Assembly (NCBI RefSeq): GCF_025685545.1
Contig: NZ_JAGSYC010000026.1
Location: forward strand, 310,001 to 374,000
Source: Granulicella paludicola
GTDB lineage: Bacteria; Acidobacteriota; Terriglobia; Terriglobales; Acidobacteriaceae
Reading direction: 5' to 3'
DNA length: 64,000 nucleotides
Shown: positions 1 through 9,589 of the stretch, piece after piece
Layout of the letters: each line of letters opens with the position of its first letter
Position numbering within the stretch: position 1 is the first letter of the stretch
The notes under the pieces: model-generated
Seen by the model: the letters and a program-made list of their open reading frames with translations, nothing else
What the model was told of the DNA's origin: nothing
Database searches by the model: none
Position numbers and translations under genes: made by a program

Positions 1-2
1 CG

Positions 3-101
3 CTGGCTGCGGAGTTGGAAATGCTGCGCGAGCAACATACGGCTCGGACGACGGAGTGGGAAGAGTTGGCGACGCAGCTGGAAGAGCAGGAGACAGCCTA
101 A
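3..101 (+). CDS. C-terminal fragment of a coiled-coil protein, possibly an ABC-F ATPase
   Basis: The window opens inside a gene. The frame starting at base 3 runs 32 codons to a TAA at 99-101. The residues are Leu/Glu/Gln-rich and helical (for example EWEELATQLEEQ), as in a short coiled coil. ABC-F translation factors (Uup/EttA type) often end in such a tail, which is the basis for the tentative name. The ATPase domains lie upstream of the window and cannot be seen. Any other protein with a C-terminal coiled coil would fit. That the frame is coding is fairly secure; its function is not. Confidence 0.5.
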   Translation: MAAELEMLREQHTARTTEWEELATQLEEQETA

Positions 102-949
102 GTCGAGTCGCGAAAGGACGCAGCGGAAAACGACATTTTGTCTTGCTTGCAACCATTGCGCGAGACGGCGTATCCTACGCGCACTTCTCGAATCACAAAG
201 AGCTTAGTTCGATTCGCCCGGGCCCTAGTACTGACCGGGATACCCTCGTGCGTGTTCGCGATGCTGACAACCCGGAGATTCCATGCGACGGGAGTGTCAA
301 AGTGATTGAAAAATATTTTGAGCTTGGCGTTCGTTTCCGGTGGAACAAGCCGGCAAACGTGGATGGACTACGTGACGGGATCATTACGGACAGCATTCGC
401 CCGACGGCGCCCCTGACGTACATCGGGCTGGGTTCGGTGGTCTCTCCGAAGCTGATGATGACGCATGTGAGCACGATCGGTTTGCAAATGAATACACCGA
501 TCCAGCATCAATGGCTCGACTACACACCGGGCAGAACGTCGCGGGTAGCCATGGGGCCGTACGACGTGCTGACGGGTTTCATGAGCGGCTGCATCATCGC
601 GCGCTGGACCGACCGGGGCGTGATGTACGCCGGCCACGTGGGCACAGTGGAAGACAACCCTGCGGTAGACCGACTGGTGAAGCGAAACTTCGCGTTCAAG
701 ATGCCAGCGGGCACGGTTGGTTTCGATCCCTTTGCCGCGTGGCGGGACGATCTTCCGGCGCTCGCTCGGCGGTTCAACCCGCCTATGGTTCCGAAGGTCA
801 TCTCTCTTGTGACGCGCGGCCAGTTCTACTCGATCGCCATGCTGATTGGTAACTTCGGCGGCGGCCAGGAGTATTACTGCGGAGGCGCGCGGTTGGTGCC
901 CCCGATTCCTCACGATACGTTGAAGCTGCGGATGCTTCGTGAAGGCTAG
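56..949 (+). CDS. hypothetical protein, start uncertain
   Basis: This open frame holds up to 297 codons and matches no family I recognise. The C-terminal two thirds look like a genuine soluble protein, with mixed hydrophobic and charged segments, for example IGLGSVVSPK near residue 122 and GPYDVLTGFMSG near 166. No signal peptide or membrane helix is evident. The start given is the longest possible, a GTG that overlaps the preceding gene by 46 bases; codons 1-15 are probably just its shadow. Other in-frame starts are TTG at 143 and GTG at 248, and none has a strong ribosome binding site. The gene ends 30 bases before the ketopantoate-reductase-like gene, so the two may be co-transcribed. The function is unknown. 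Confidence 0.55.
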   Translation: MGRVGDAAGRAGDSLSRVAKGRSGKRHFVLLATIARDGVSYAHFSNHKELSSIRPGPSTDRDTLVRVRDADNPEIPCDGSVKVIEKYFELGVRFRWNKPANVDGLRDGIITDSIRPTAPLTYIGLGSVVSPKLMMTHVSTIGLQMNTPIQHQWLDYTPGRTSRVAMGPYDVLTGFMSGCIIARWTDRGVMYAGHVGTVEDNPAVDRLVKRNFAFKMPAGTVGFDPFAAWRDDLPALARRFNPPMVPKVISLVTRGQFYSIAMLIGNFGGGQEYYCGGARLVPPIPHDTLKLRMLREG

Positions 950-979
950 TGGAGCTTCGCGAAGTATGCTGTAGAGCAT

Positions 980-1930
980 ATGCGTATTCTGGTAATCGGC
1001 GCCGGGGCTGTCGGCGGATACTTTGGGGCTCGGCTGGCTGCAGCGGGGCGCGATGTGACGTTTCTGGTGCGCGGTGTCCGGGCGGAGCAGCTGAAAAGCA
1101 AGGGGCTGCAGGTGATCAGTCCGCAGGGCGATGTGACAGTTGCGGTACCGCAACTGCTGCTGGCAGAGGATCTCGCTGCGAAGCCGCAAGCATTCGACCT
1201 GATTCTGCTGAGCACGAAGGCGTACTCGCTTGAAGCTGCAATGGAAGACTTTGCAGCTGCCGTCGGCGCAGAGACGGCGATTCTTCCGCTGTTGAACGGC
1301 ATTGCGCATCTGGAAAAGCTGGTGGCGCGGTTCGGTGAGGCGCGGGTGCTCGGTGGTAGCACGCGGATCGTCGCCGATGTCGATGCCGAAGGCCGCGTTC
1401 ATTCGATGGAGACGCTGCACGACCTGAACTTCGGTGAACGCGATACGAAGGTGACACCTCGGATCGAGGCCATCCAGGCAGAGTTGAGCGATGCGGGCTT
1501 TGAAGCAAAGCTGCAGCCGGATATCGTTGCCTTTATGTGGCAGAAATGGGTGTTCCTGGCGGCGCTGGGGGCGATCACGTGCATGATGCGTGGGGCTATC
1601 GGCGAGGTGGTGGCTGTGCCTGCGGGGAGAGAGACCGCGCAGGCAATCGTAGACGAGACCGCGGCTGTCTCTGCCGCAAATGGCTATGTGACGCCCGCTG
1701 CTTTCCTCGAAGCCGCAACGGCTCGGCTGCTGCTGACGGGGTCGTCGCTGACAGCAAGCATGTATCGCGACATGATGCGCGGAGCGCCCGTGGAAGCGGA
1801 CCACATTCTGGGCGACATGATCGCTCGGGGTGCGGCAAAGGGTGTAAAAACGCCGCTGCTGAAGGCGGCTTACGCGATGTTGAGTGTGTACGCAGCGGGG
1901 CGTTCGAGCGACGGGGCGCGCGTCCCATAG
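980..1930 (+). CDS. ketopantoate reductase family (ApbA/PanE) oxidoreductase
   Basis: A 316-residue cytoplasmic protein of the ApbA/PanE family; the founding member reduces 2-dehydropantoate to pantoate with NADPH in coenzyme A synthesis. The N-terminus carries the Rossmann motif GAGAVGGYFG (residues 7-16). STKAY near residue 79 supplies the lysine and LLNGI near 117 the asparagine usually found in the active site. PVEADHILGDM near 273 matches the C-terminal substrate-binding segment with its glutamate. The helix that normally reads WxKxxxNaaxN here reads WQKWVFLAALGA, so the second conserved Asn is absent. That is typical of relatives acting on other 2-oxo acids, so I leave the gene name blank. 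It sits 12 bases upstream of ppc and probably shares its transcript. Confidence 0.8.
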   Translation: MRILVIGAGAVGGYFGARLAAAGRDVTFLVRGVRAEQLKSKGLQVISPQGDVTVAVPQLLLAEDLAAKPQAFDLILLSTKAYSLEAAMEDFAAAVGAETAILPLLNGIAHLEKLVARFGEARVLGGSTRIVADVDAEGRVHSMETLHDLNFGERDTKVTPRIEAIQAELSDAGFEAKLQPDIVAFMWQKWVFLAALGAITCMMRGAIGEVVAVPAGRETAQAIVDETAAVSAANGYVTPAAFLEAATARLLLTGSSLTASMYRDMMRGAPVEADHILGDMIARGAAKGVKTPLLKAAYAMLSVYAAGRSSDGARVP

Positions 1931-1942
1931 AATAGGGATGAT

Positions 1943-4768
1943 ATGCCCTCACTTTGGACACCGGTCAGCTGGACCGAACGCCTTGCCGAACTCGAAGCCC
2001 GCTCCGGCGAGGCGAAAGAACAGCCGCTGCGCCGCGACATCCGTTCGCTCGGGGCGTTGCTTGGACAGGTGCTGCGTGAGCAGGCCGGGGATCAGCTCTT
2101 CGATACCGTCGAGAGCCTGCGCCGCACTGCGATTGCACGGCGCGATGCTGATGCGCGGAACGACATCAAAGCCGAGCTGAAGCATCTGGAGGCCGCCGAG
2201 ACAGCAGCGCGGTTCGCTGCTGCGAACGCAACCGTCTCCTACCAGCTGGCGCGCGCCTTCGCATTTTACTTCGAACTTATCAATCTGGCGGAGACGAACC
2301 ACCGCAAGCGCCGTCGGCGCAGTGCCCTGCTGGATGCGACGGCAGCACCCCAGCGCGGCAGCCTGCGGGGAACGCTGCGGCGTCTGCGTGAGGCTGGACG
2401 TTCGCGGCAGGAGGCCATGGCTCTACTAGCGAAGGTCTGCATTCTGCCGGTGTTCACGGCGCATCCGACCGAGGTCGCTCGACGCAGCGTGATGTTCAAA
2501 CGCCGCAGTATCAGCGACCTGCTGGAGAAGCTTGACGGCATTCCATTGCCGCCTGCGGAACTGGATGCGCTGGAATTGACCATGCTCGCAGAGATTACGG
2601 CGCTGTGGCAGACGGACGACGTTCGTTCCGCCAGGCCAACCGTGCGTGACGAGATCCGCATGGCGCTGGATTATTACGAAGCTTCCATCTTTCAGACGAT
2701 CCCGGTGCTCTACGCCGAAATCGCCAGCGCGCTCGATGCCGAGTACCCGGTGGAAGAGCATGATGGCGACGCCGTTCAGACGACCACACCCGAGCTACCG
2801 ATCCTGGTGAAGTTTGGGTCGTGGATCGGCGGGGATCGCGACGGCAACCCATTTGTGACTGCGACGACGACAGCTGAGTCGATGAAGATGTCGCGCGAGC
2901 TGTTGTTCGGCCACTACCTTTCGGTGCTGTCGAACCTGTTTGAGCAGCTGGCTTCTTCGACGCGGCAGGCGCCGATCTCGGCAGCGCTGCAGGCTCGGCT
3001 CGATCATTATCTGACCTACATTCAGAGCTCCGACCGCCTGCCTACAGAGGCTGTGCGTCTCCAACTGGCGTGCATCACGCTGCGCCTGGGTGGAACTCCG
3101 CCATCGATCATGCTGCGCAACCTGATGCTTTCGACCACGGCCACGTTGCCGCTGTATCAGAACGCGGGCGAGCTGATGGAAGACCTGACGCTGCTGCGCA
3201 CATCGCTTGCGGAGAACCATGGCGAGCGTTTGGCAGAACTATTCATTGATCCTCTGCTGCTGACGGTTCGCACATTTGGCCTGCATCTGCAGACGCTGGA
3301 CATTCGGCAACATGCGCGCGTTCACAGCGCAGCGCTGCAGGAGTTGGCAGAGGGTAAGAGTTCCGAGCAGACGGAGGAGGTGCTGAGCACCTTTCGCATG
3401 GTTGCGCAGTTGAAGCAGCATGCACCTTCCGCTATCACTCAGTATGTGGTGAGCGGCGCAAGTGCAGCGGAAGACGCGTTCAACGTGTTGAAGCTGGCGA
3501 AGCTTGGCGGCGTGGATGCGATCGGTGGCAGTGCCGTAAATGGCGAGGCCGACCCCGGGCTGCAGCCGGTGCTGCTGTTCGAGAGCATCGAAGACCTGCG
3601 CAACGCTCCGGCGATCTGCCGCGAGCTCTGGACGAGCGAGGTCTACAAGCCGCTGCTCGCAGCCTGGCATGGCGATCAGGAGATGATGCTGGGCTACTCG
3701 GACAGCAACAAGGATGGCGGCATGATCGCCAGCACCTGGGAGATCTGGAAAGCACATCGCGAGCTGCACACGGTGGCACGCGAATGCGGTGTGACGCTGC
3801 GGTTGTTCCACGGACGCGGCGGCACGGTGGGTCGTGGCGGTGGCCCGACGCATCGGTCGATCTTTGCGCAGCCGGTGGATAGCTTCAACGGCGAGCTCCG
3901 CATCACCGAACAGGGTGAGGTGCTGAACTGGAAGTACAGCGATGTGGTGCTGGCGGAACGCAATCTTGAGTTGATGATCGCGGCTTCGCTCGATGCTCTG
4001 GCGCGGCCGGACATCAAGAGCAACGACAAGTCTGCGCACCTTACCGGCGAGATTACGCCAGCGTGGGAGTCAGCGCTCGATGAGCTTTCGGCTACGTCGT
4101 TCGCCTTCTATTGCAAACATATCGTCGAAGATCCCGAGGTCTTTGTGTACTTCGAGCAGGCCTCGCCGGTTGCCGAGCTGGAGCATGCGCGCATCGGTTC
4201 GCGGCCTGCAAAGCGAGTGGATGCCAGCGCGCAGAAGCAACGCAGTATGGCTGATTTACGGGCGATCCCGTGGGTCTTCGGCTGGATGCAGTCGCGGCAC
4301 CTTGTGCCTGCGTATTTCGGCGTGGGATACGCGCTGGAGCAGTACATTACGAACCACACGGGCGGCCTGGTGCTGTTGCAGCAGATGATGCAGAGCTTTC
4401 CGCTCTTCATCGACATGATCCGCAATGTAGAGATGGCGCTGGCGAAGGCTGACTTCGGCATTGCGAAGCTGTACGCATCGCTGGTGAAAGATGAAGCACT
4501 GCGCGATCGCGTTTACACGACATTGGAGGCAGAGTTCACGCGGACCAAACGGATGGTGCTCGCGATCACAGGCCAGACGAAGCTTTTGGAGCGTAACCCG
4601 GTCTTGGCGAATTCGATCCGGCTGCGGAATCCGTATGTCGATCCAATGAGCCTGCTACAGCTTGAACTGCTGCGCCGCAAACGCGCTGGCGAGAGCAGCG
4701 ACGAGCTGGACCGCGCGATCACGGCGACGATCAACGGCATCGCGGCAGGGTTGCGGAACACAGGCTGA
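1943..4768 (+). CDS. ppc: phosphoenolpyruvate carboxylase
   Basis: PEP carboxylase joins bicarbonate to phosphoenolpyruvate to give oxaloacetate, refilling the TCA cycle. The 941-residue product is slightly longer than the usual 880-930. It has every signature: FTAHPTEVARRS with the catalytic His near residue 173, WIGGDRDGNPFVT near 293, GYSDSNKDGG near 584-593, and the glycine loop HGRGGTVGRGGG starting near 623. It ends in the family's characteristic NTG tripeptide. A purine-rich AGGGA stretch precedes the ATG. The extra length lies mostly in the N-terminal third, around residues 120-160, where an Arg-rich segment is inserted. The third codon position is rich in G, unlike plus-strand genes further right, which favour C. 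Confidence 0.97.
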   Translation: MPSLWTPVSWTERLAELEARSGEAKEQPLRRDIRSLGALLGQVLREQAGDQLFDTVESLRRTAIARRDADARNDIKAELKHLEAAETAARFAAANATVSYQLARAFAFYFELINLAETNHRKRRRRSALLDATAAPQRGSLRGTLRRLREAGRSRQEAMALLAKVCILPVFTAHPTEVARRSVMFKRRSISDLLEKLDGIPLPPAELDALELTMLAEITALWQTDDVRSARPTVRDEIRMALDYYEASIFQTIPVLYAEIASALDAEYPVEEHDGDAVQTTTPELPILVKFGSWIGGDRDGNPFVTATTTAESMKMSRELLFGHYLSVLSNLFEQLASSTRQAPISAALQARLDHYLTYIQSSDRLPTEAVRLQLACITLRLGGTPPSIMLRNLMLSTTATLPLYQNAGELMEDLTLLRTSLAENHGERLAELFIDPLLLTVRTFGLHLQTLDIRQHARVHSAALQELAEGKSSEQTEEVLSTFRMVAQLKQHAPSAITQYVVSGASAAEDAFNVLKLAKLGGVDAIGGSAVNGEADPGLQPVLLFESIEDLRNAPAICRELWTSEVYKPLLAAWHGDQEMMLGYSDSNKDGGMIASTWEIWKAHRELHTVARECGVTLRLFHGRGGTVGRGGGPTHRSIFAQPVDSFNGELRITEQGEVLNWKYSDVVLAERNLELMIAASLDALARPDIKSNDKSAHLTGEITPAWESALDELSATSFAFYCKHIVEDPEVFVYFEQASPVAELEHARIGSRPAKRVDASAQKQRSMADLRAIPWVFGWMQSRHLVPAYFGVGYALEQYITNHTGGLVLLQQMMQSFPLFIDMIRNVEMALAKADFGIAKLYASLVKDEALRDRVYTTLEAEFTRTKRMVLAITGQTKLLERNPVLANSIRLRNPYVDPMSLLQLELLRRKRAGESSDELDRAITATINGIAAGLRNTG

Positions 4769-4834
4769 GCTTCAGGCTCCTCGAAGACAGCAAAGTGCTG
4801 CCAAGCCAATATGTAACCGTGTACACTGCCGCTC

Positions 4835-6004
4835 ATGCTTCGCTCCTTCCGGATACTCGCCCTTCTCGCCATCGTCGCCGCAACTGCCTATGCCCAATCG
4901 GGTCCAGGCAAAGTCCCGCTGAACAGCCATGAGGTCCATCCCGATGGCTCCATCACCTTTCGGTATGTAAATGTGGGCGCGAAGTCAGTGACGACGTCGC
5001 TGGATGTCGATGCGAAGCCTCTGGAGATGACGCGCGACGACGCAGGTGTCTGGTCTGTCACGACGCCCGCACTGCCTCCGGAGATTTACGGCTACAGCTT
5101 CACCGTGGATGGTGTGGGCCAGATGGATCCGCTGAATAACAATGTGAACTTCAACTACGCCTTCCTCGGCAACAAGGTGCTGGTGCCCGGAACGCCTGCC
5201 ATGCCTTGGGAACTGACGAAGATCGTCCATGGCCGCACGGACCACTACACTTTCACCACGAAGGTCGCGAAGAATCTGCCCGAAGACCAGAGCGCCTATA
5301 CCGTCTACACGCCGCCGAATTACGACGCGAAGAAGAAGGGTGGCTACCCGGTGCTGTACCTGCTTCATGGCTGGTCGGACAACGAGACCGCCTGGGATGT
5401 TGTGGCCCATGCAGACTACATGCTGGACAGCCTGATCGACAGCGGCAAGGCCGTGCCGATGATCGTAGTGATGCCGCTCGGCTATGGCGATCTGCACTTC
5501 GTTTCCGACTGGGGCGTATGGCAACACCCCGACAGGATTGGTGCGAATACGGCGCTGTTTTCACAAGAGCTGCTGACCGAGGTGATGCCCGCCGTGGAAG
5601 CTCAGTACAACGTGGCGAAAGGCCGCGAGAACCGGGCGATAGCGGGTCTTTCCATGGGAGGACTCGAAAGCCTGTCGACTGGACTAAACAATCCGCAAAC
5701 CTTTGCCTGGATAGTAGGCATGAGCTCGGCGCTCGTAGGCGTTGATGACAAGGGCGACTTCACGAAATTTGCGCCGTCACTGGCAACGCCTGACGCAGTG
5801 AAGAAGAGTGACCTGCGATTGCTGTGGGTGGCGTGCGGGACGGAGGATCGACTGATCACCCCGAACCGTGCCTTCGTGGCGTGGGCGGAGTCAAAAGGGC
5901 TGAACCCTGTCGCGGTAGAGACACCCGGATTGCATACGTGGGAGGTGTGGCGCGATAACCTGCTTCACTTTGCTCCGCTGCTGTTCCAGCCCGCAGCAAA
6001 GTAA
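4835..6004 (+). CDS. secreted putative esterase (enterochelin esterase/feruloyl esterase-like)
   Basis: The 389-residue product begins with a clean signal peptide, cleaved after about residue 20 (TAYA-QS). Residues 25-110 form an E-set/CBM48-like beta domain, with phrases such as PEIYGYSFTVDG. This is followed by an alpha/beta hydrolase of the Esterase_D family (PVLYLLHGWSDNETAW). The nucleophile is Ser273 in GLSMGG; Asp near 338 (CGTEDR) and His367 (GLHTWEVWRD) complete a plausible triad. Proteins with this layout include feruloyl and acetyl xylan esterases and iron-enterobactin esterases. Secretion and the nearby hydrolase genes favour a polysaccharide-linked ester substrate, but the exact substrate cannot be read from sequence. 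Confidence 0.85.
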   Translation: MLRSFRILALLAIVAATAYAQSGPGKVPLNSHEVHPDGSITFRYVNVGAKSVTTSLDVDAKPLEMTRDDAGVWSVTTPALPPEIYGYSFTVDGVGQMDPLNNNVNFNYAFLGNKVLVPGTPAMPWELTKIVHGRTDHYTFTTKVAKNLPEDQSAYTVYTPPNYDAKKKGGYPVLYLLHGWSDNETAWDVVAHADYMLDSLIDSGKAVPMIVVMPLGYGDLHFVSDWGVWQHPDRIGANTALFSQELLTEVMPAVEAQYNVAKGRENRAIAGLSMGGLESLSTGLNNPQTFAWIVGMSSALVGVDDKGDFTKFAPSLATPDAVKKSDLRLLWVACGTEDRLITPNRAFVAWAESKGLNPVAVETPGLHTWEVWRDNLLHFAPLLFQPAAK

Positions 6005-6076
6005 GGTGCTGTTTACTAGCAGGCGTCCGCGTGCCGTTTTGGGAGAGTTATCCCATAGACTGTGCATGAGGACGCC

Positions 6077-7030
6077 ATGACTGAAACTCTGCATCTCTCT
6101 CGCCGCCGCTTTCTTACCTACGGCTCGATGGCAGCATCTGCCTTTGCACTGCATCCACGCAGTCTTTTCGCTCAGGAAGTTTCGGCCTTCGTCGCAAAGA
6201 GCCGCGCGGCCGCAGCCAATGCGACCATCACGACGATTCCGCTGCGCAGCAACGTGAGCGTGCTGGCCGGTTCGGGCGGGAATATCGCGGTGCTCACTGG
6301 CTTCGATGGAAAGCTGGTCGTGGACTCTGGTTATGCGAGTTCCCAGCCGCAGGTGTCGAATGCGATGGGCCTGCTTTCATCCTCGCCGATCAAACAGCTG
6401 ATCAATACGCACTGGCATCTGGACCACACCGACGGTAACGAGTGGATCCATGCGACCGGAGCCGTGATCACGGCCCATGAAAATACACAGAAGCGTCTTT
6501 CGACCACTCAGACGATTACAGCCTTCAATGCGGTTGTTCCGGCCGCACCTTCAGGCGCGATCCCCACGGAGGTCTTCACCGACAAGAAGGTGATGCACCA
6601 CAACAAGGTGACGCTGCAATTGGTCCACTACATGCCGGCGCACACGGACTCCGACATCTCCATCCATTTTGAGGAACCAGCGATCCTGCATACAGGCGAT
6701 ACGTGGTTCAACGGAGCGTACCCGTTCATCGACTACTCCTCCGGCGGGAGCATCGACGGCATGATCCATGCCGCAACGCGGAACCTCGCGATCACCACCG
6801 GCGAGACGATGATTATTCCGGGGCACGGACCAATCGGCAACAAAGCGCAGCTGGCGAAGTTCCGCGACGTGCTGGTTGAGGCGCGTGAAAAAGTCGCGGC
6901 TCTCAAGCAACAAGGCAAGACGCTAGAAGAGACTGTGGCTGCCAAGCCGATGGCGAAGTATGACGAAAAGTGGGGCGCGGGATTCGTACCGGCGACGCTG
7001 TTCGTCGGGCTGGTCTATCAGGGCGTATAG
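6077..7030 (+). CDS. Tat-exported metallo-beta-lactamase-fold hydrolase
   Basis: A 317-residue MBL-fold protein. I start it at ATG 6077 because GAGG lies five bases upstream and the resulting N-terminus holds a twin-arginine signal (LSRRRFLTYG, residues 7-16) followed by a hydrophobic stretch ending near FAQEV. A GTG at 6062 would add five residues. The zinc-binding signature HWHLDH falls at residues 112-117, with further metal-ligand segments HTGDTW near 205 and PGHGPIG near 250. It resembles the SoxH/quinoprotein-relay-like MBL branch more than beta-lactamases. The Tat signal suggests it folds with metal before export to the periplasm. The substrate is unknown. Its 3' end faces the carboxylesterase gene, only 5 bases away. 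Confidence 0.85.
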   Translation: MTETLHLSRRRFLTYGSMAASAFALHPRSLFAQEVSAFVAKSRAAAANATITTIPLRSNVSVLAGSGGNIAVLTGFDGKLVVDSGYASSQPQVSNAMGLLSSSPIKQLINTHWHLDHTDGNEWIHATGAVITAHENTQKRLSTTQTITAFNAVVPAAPSGAIPTEVFTDKKVMHHNKVTLQLVHYMPAHTDSDISIHFEEPAILHTGDTWFNGAYPFIDYSSGGSIDGMIHAATRNLAITTGETMIIPGHGPIGNKAQLAKFRDVLVEAREKVAALKQQGKTLEETVAAKPMAKYDEKWGAGFVPATLFVGLVYQGV

Positions 7031-7035
7031 GATGC

Positions 7036-8730
7036 CTAGGTGCCGGGCTGGACGTACGGCACCTGACCTAAATACTTGCGCTCGCGGCCGCGTGGATCGT
7101 CTTCGATGCGCGGTGGCAGGTCAAGGATCAGTGTAGGTCGCTTGTCCACTGAGAAGGTGGGCCACTTTGGCAGCTGCGCGGTATTGGGATTGCCAGTGTG
7201 CGCGAAGGCAATGTACATCCCGCTCACGATGTCTGCCATCTGCTGCGCGCGCGCCTGATCAGCAGGCGTAGTGCCGACCATGCCTGGTGAGAGCGCCGTA
7301 TTGTCGAAGGCGAGCGGAATATCGAGCGTGTGCGGCGCGCCCCACTTGCCGTTATCGACGCCGCTCTTCCAGTTGAGTTGATAGACCCAGGTATGCGGCT
7401 GCGCCCTGGGGTCAGCGGCGCGGCGTTCAGCTTCAATCACCTCGCCACGCCAGGAGCGCGAGTCCGTCGTCACGGCAAAGAAAACATCGCTCGCGGAGTA
7501 GGTCGGGTTCCATTCGCGATAGTGCGCGATGACCTCTGGCACGGGCAATGAGACACTCGGACTCTTGAGAAAGGGCGCTCCTTTTTCTAGTGCTGCGGGA
7601 AGCGTCTCCCACGTAAGGTCGAAGAGTGCAGGCTGGCCGCCGCCGATGAGGACGCGGGTCTCATCGTGCGTATTGCCGAGCACCATCGGGATGTCGGTGG
7701 AGAGCTGCGGGTCTGTGGGATCGAAGGGATCGACAGGAAGCGAACGTCCGTCCTTGACGGGCCCGAAATAGCCAGCCCCACGAGTGGCTGCCTGAATCTG
7801 TTCCATCGTCGCAGCACGCAGTTCCTTGGCCGCTTCGGCCACGTTTGAGGCATCGAGGCCGAGATTCTTCAGCAGGATCGCTGCGCGCTGCGTGGCATGT
7901 AATGGCTGCACACCGAGAACCTGTTGCCCGCTCATGGAGAGCACGCGATGAAAGAGCCCCTTAGCCGGAGGCTGGGCCATGAGCGTGGCGCATTTTGCAC
8001 CGCCGCCGCTTTGGCCGAAGATCATCACGCGCGATGGATCGCCACCGAACTCAGCAATGTTGTCGCGCACCCATTGCAGAGCAAGCACGAGATCGAGCTG
8101 GCCTGCATTGCCGGAGTCCTCAAAGCCCTGGCCCGGCAATAGCTCTGCAAAGTAGGCGTAACCAAAAGAGTTGAGGCGATGGTTGACGGTGACTACAACG
8201 ACATCGCCGCGACGCGCCAGGCGTGTCCCGTCGTAAAGCGCGGCGTTAGCCGTGCCGTTCGCGAACGCGCCGCCGTGAATATAGAACATGACCGGTCGCT
8301 TCTTGTGGTCACGCAAGCCGGGTGTCCAAACGTTCAGGTGCAGGCAGTCCTCGCTCTGTGGACCTTCATCCGGAGGAAGATGATAGCCGGGCCGGTTGGC
8401 TGCCTCTTCGCGAGACTTCGAGCTCTCATACTCAGGACGCGCTCCAACAGTCTGCGGAGCGCGGGGAGCCCATTCACTGCACTCGCGGATGTTAGTCCAC
8501 GCCTTGGGAGGTCTGGGTGCGGCGAAGCGAGTCTGCGCCGTATCGAGACCATACGGAATCCCCTTGAAGGCAGAGATCCCGTCTCCTGCGGCATACCCGC
8601 GCACTTTACCTGCGGTGGTAGCGGCTACCACCGCAGGAGATTTCGGCTCGGCCAAGAGAGCGCCTGGTATCGGCAACAAACGCGCAGCACCCACCACCGC
8701 TGCACCGCGTAGAACATCCCTGCGATTCAT
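7036..8730 (-). CDS. Tat-exported type B carboxylesterase
   Basis: A 564-residue member of the carboxylesterase/para-nitrobenzyl esterase/cholinesterase family. Residues 1-30 form a signal with an RR pair (MNRRDVLRGA). The family signature EDCLHLNVWTP lies near residue 128. The nucleophile is Ser in GQSGGG near residue 239; the usual elbow is GESAG, so Gln replaces Glu. The probable acid is Glu in NTHDETRV near 356, and the His is in GAPHTLDIPL near 466. It cleaves carboxylic esters in the periplasm or outside the cell; substrates in this family vary widely. It converges with the MBL-fold gene and may form a small secreted-hydrolase neighbourhood with it and the esterase before it. Confidence 0.9.
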   Translation of the reverse strand: MNRRDVLRGAAVVGAARLLPIPGALLAEPKSPAVVAATTAGKVRGYAAGDGISAFKGIPYGLDTAQTRFAAPRPPKAWTNIRECSEWAPRAPQTVGARPEYESSKSREEAANRPGYHLPPDEGPQSEDCLHLNVWTPGLRDHKKRPVMFYIHGGAFANGTANAALYDGTRLARRGDVVVVTVNHRLNSFGYAYFAELLPGQGFEDSGNAGQLDLVLALQWVRDNIAEFGGDPSRVMIFGQSGGGAKCATLMAQPPAKGLFHRVLSMSGQQVLGVQPLHATQRAAILLKNLGLDASNVAEAAKELRAATMEQIQAATRGAGYFGPVKDGRSLPVDPFDPTDPQLSTDIPMVLGNTHDETRVLIGGGQPALFDLTWETLPAALEKGAPFLKSPSVSLPVPEVIAHYREWNPTYSASDVFFAVTTDSRSWRGEVIEAERRAADPRAQPHTWVYQLNWKSGVDNGKWGAPHTLDIPLAFDNTALSPGMVGTTPADQARAQQMADIVSGMYIAFAHTGNPNTAQLPKWPTFSVDKRPTLILDLPPRIEDDPRGRERKYLGQVPYVQPGT

Positions 8731-8771
8731 GAAAAATCCTCGCAGATCACTCTACTAGTTCTCTCTATCAG

Positions 8772-9524
8772 CTAACTAGCAGCGGGTGTGATCTTGATGA
8801 CCTTGTTGTTCTCGAAGTCGATATCGAGAGGGTGCCCATTGTTGTCGTACGTGATGCTGCGATTGCCGTAGGTGCCACCGTGAGGTACCTGCACCTGCCC
8901 GACACACATCATCACCTCGCGCTCAGTCATGCCAAGCGTCGGCTCATGCTTATCAATGTGCGCCCACACCGTCGGTCCCCAGTAGTCGTACAGCTTGTGC
9001 GGGTCGTCGTAGAAGAAGAGGTCGTCGCTGTAGATGTTGTAGACGGAGTCGAAGTTGCCGACGACCATCGCGTAGGTAGTTTTCGGGTCTGCCGCTTTCG
9101 GCATCGTGAAGCCGATCAGCACATGGCGCTTGCCTGCGGGGATGCGGAAGACAGCTTTGCTATTCTTCGGCGGTACCTCCTCGAAAACCTCTTTCACTTC
9201 CAGCGGCTCGTTCTGCAGGAGTGTGCCCGCCGGATGTGCGTAGTCCACATGCTTGCCGGTGTCCTTGTAGTAGTCCAGCTGTCCGCCTGCGCTGATCCAG
9301 ACGGTGTGGCCGATCAGCTCCCGCTCGTCCGCGAGCGAGTCGGGATGCTTCTTCTTCAGGTAAACGTTGTCGTCCGGGTCCATCTTCACAGAAGAGGTCG
9401 AGGTCGTCTCGACCGGTGTCTCCTGCTCGACCTTCCGCCGATGCTGATCGATACCCACGTAAATCGCCCCTGCCACCAGCACGACTGCCGTCATGCCCAA
9501 CATCGCCTTCGCTCCTGAGTCCAT
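8772..9524 (-). CDS. membrane-anchored hypothetical protein
   Basis: A 250-residue protein with one N-terminal membrane helix (residues 7-25, LGMTAVVLVAGAIYVGI) and a soluble, probably periplasmic remainder. ATG 9524 is chosen because AAGGAG lies about six bases upstream and the helix follows at once; a longer frame reading further upstream has no such support. The soluble part is rich in Asp, Lys and Tyr (for example YIYSDDLFFYDDPHK-like text) and ends with a beta-rich stretch, SITYDNNGHPLDIDF, which resembles the small repeats of SmpA/OmlA-type or lipoprotein attachment folds. I do not recognise a family. It lies 65 bases downstream of the MFS gene on the same strand and is probably read with it. 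Confidence 0.7.
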   Translation of the reverse strand: MDSGAKAMLGMTAVVLVAGAIYVGIDQHRRKVEQETPVETTSTSSVKMDPDDNVYLKKKHPDSLADERELIGHTVWISAGGQLDYYKDTGKHVDYAHPAGTLLQNEPLEVKEVFEEVPPKNSKAVFRIPAGKRHVLIGFTMPKAADPKTTYAMVVGNFDSVYNIYSDDLFFYDDPHKLYDYWGPTVWAHIDKHEPTLGMTEREVMMCVGQVQVPHGGTYGNRSITYDNNGHPLDIDFENNKVIKITPAAS

Positions 9525-9589
9525 GCCCAACTCCTTTTCAAACAGAGTAGATGCAATCGTGCTGCCAGGGCGAGGCTTTAGTAGTGGAA

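Noticed and set aside
368-1804. A 478-codon minus-strand open frame across the hypothetical gene and the PanE-like gene
   Set aside because: It overlaps the PanE-like gene antisense, is rich in Arg, His and Gln, and has no recognisable motif.
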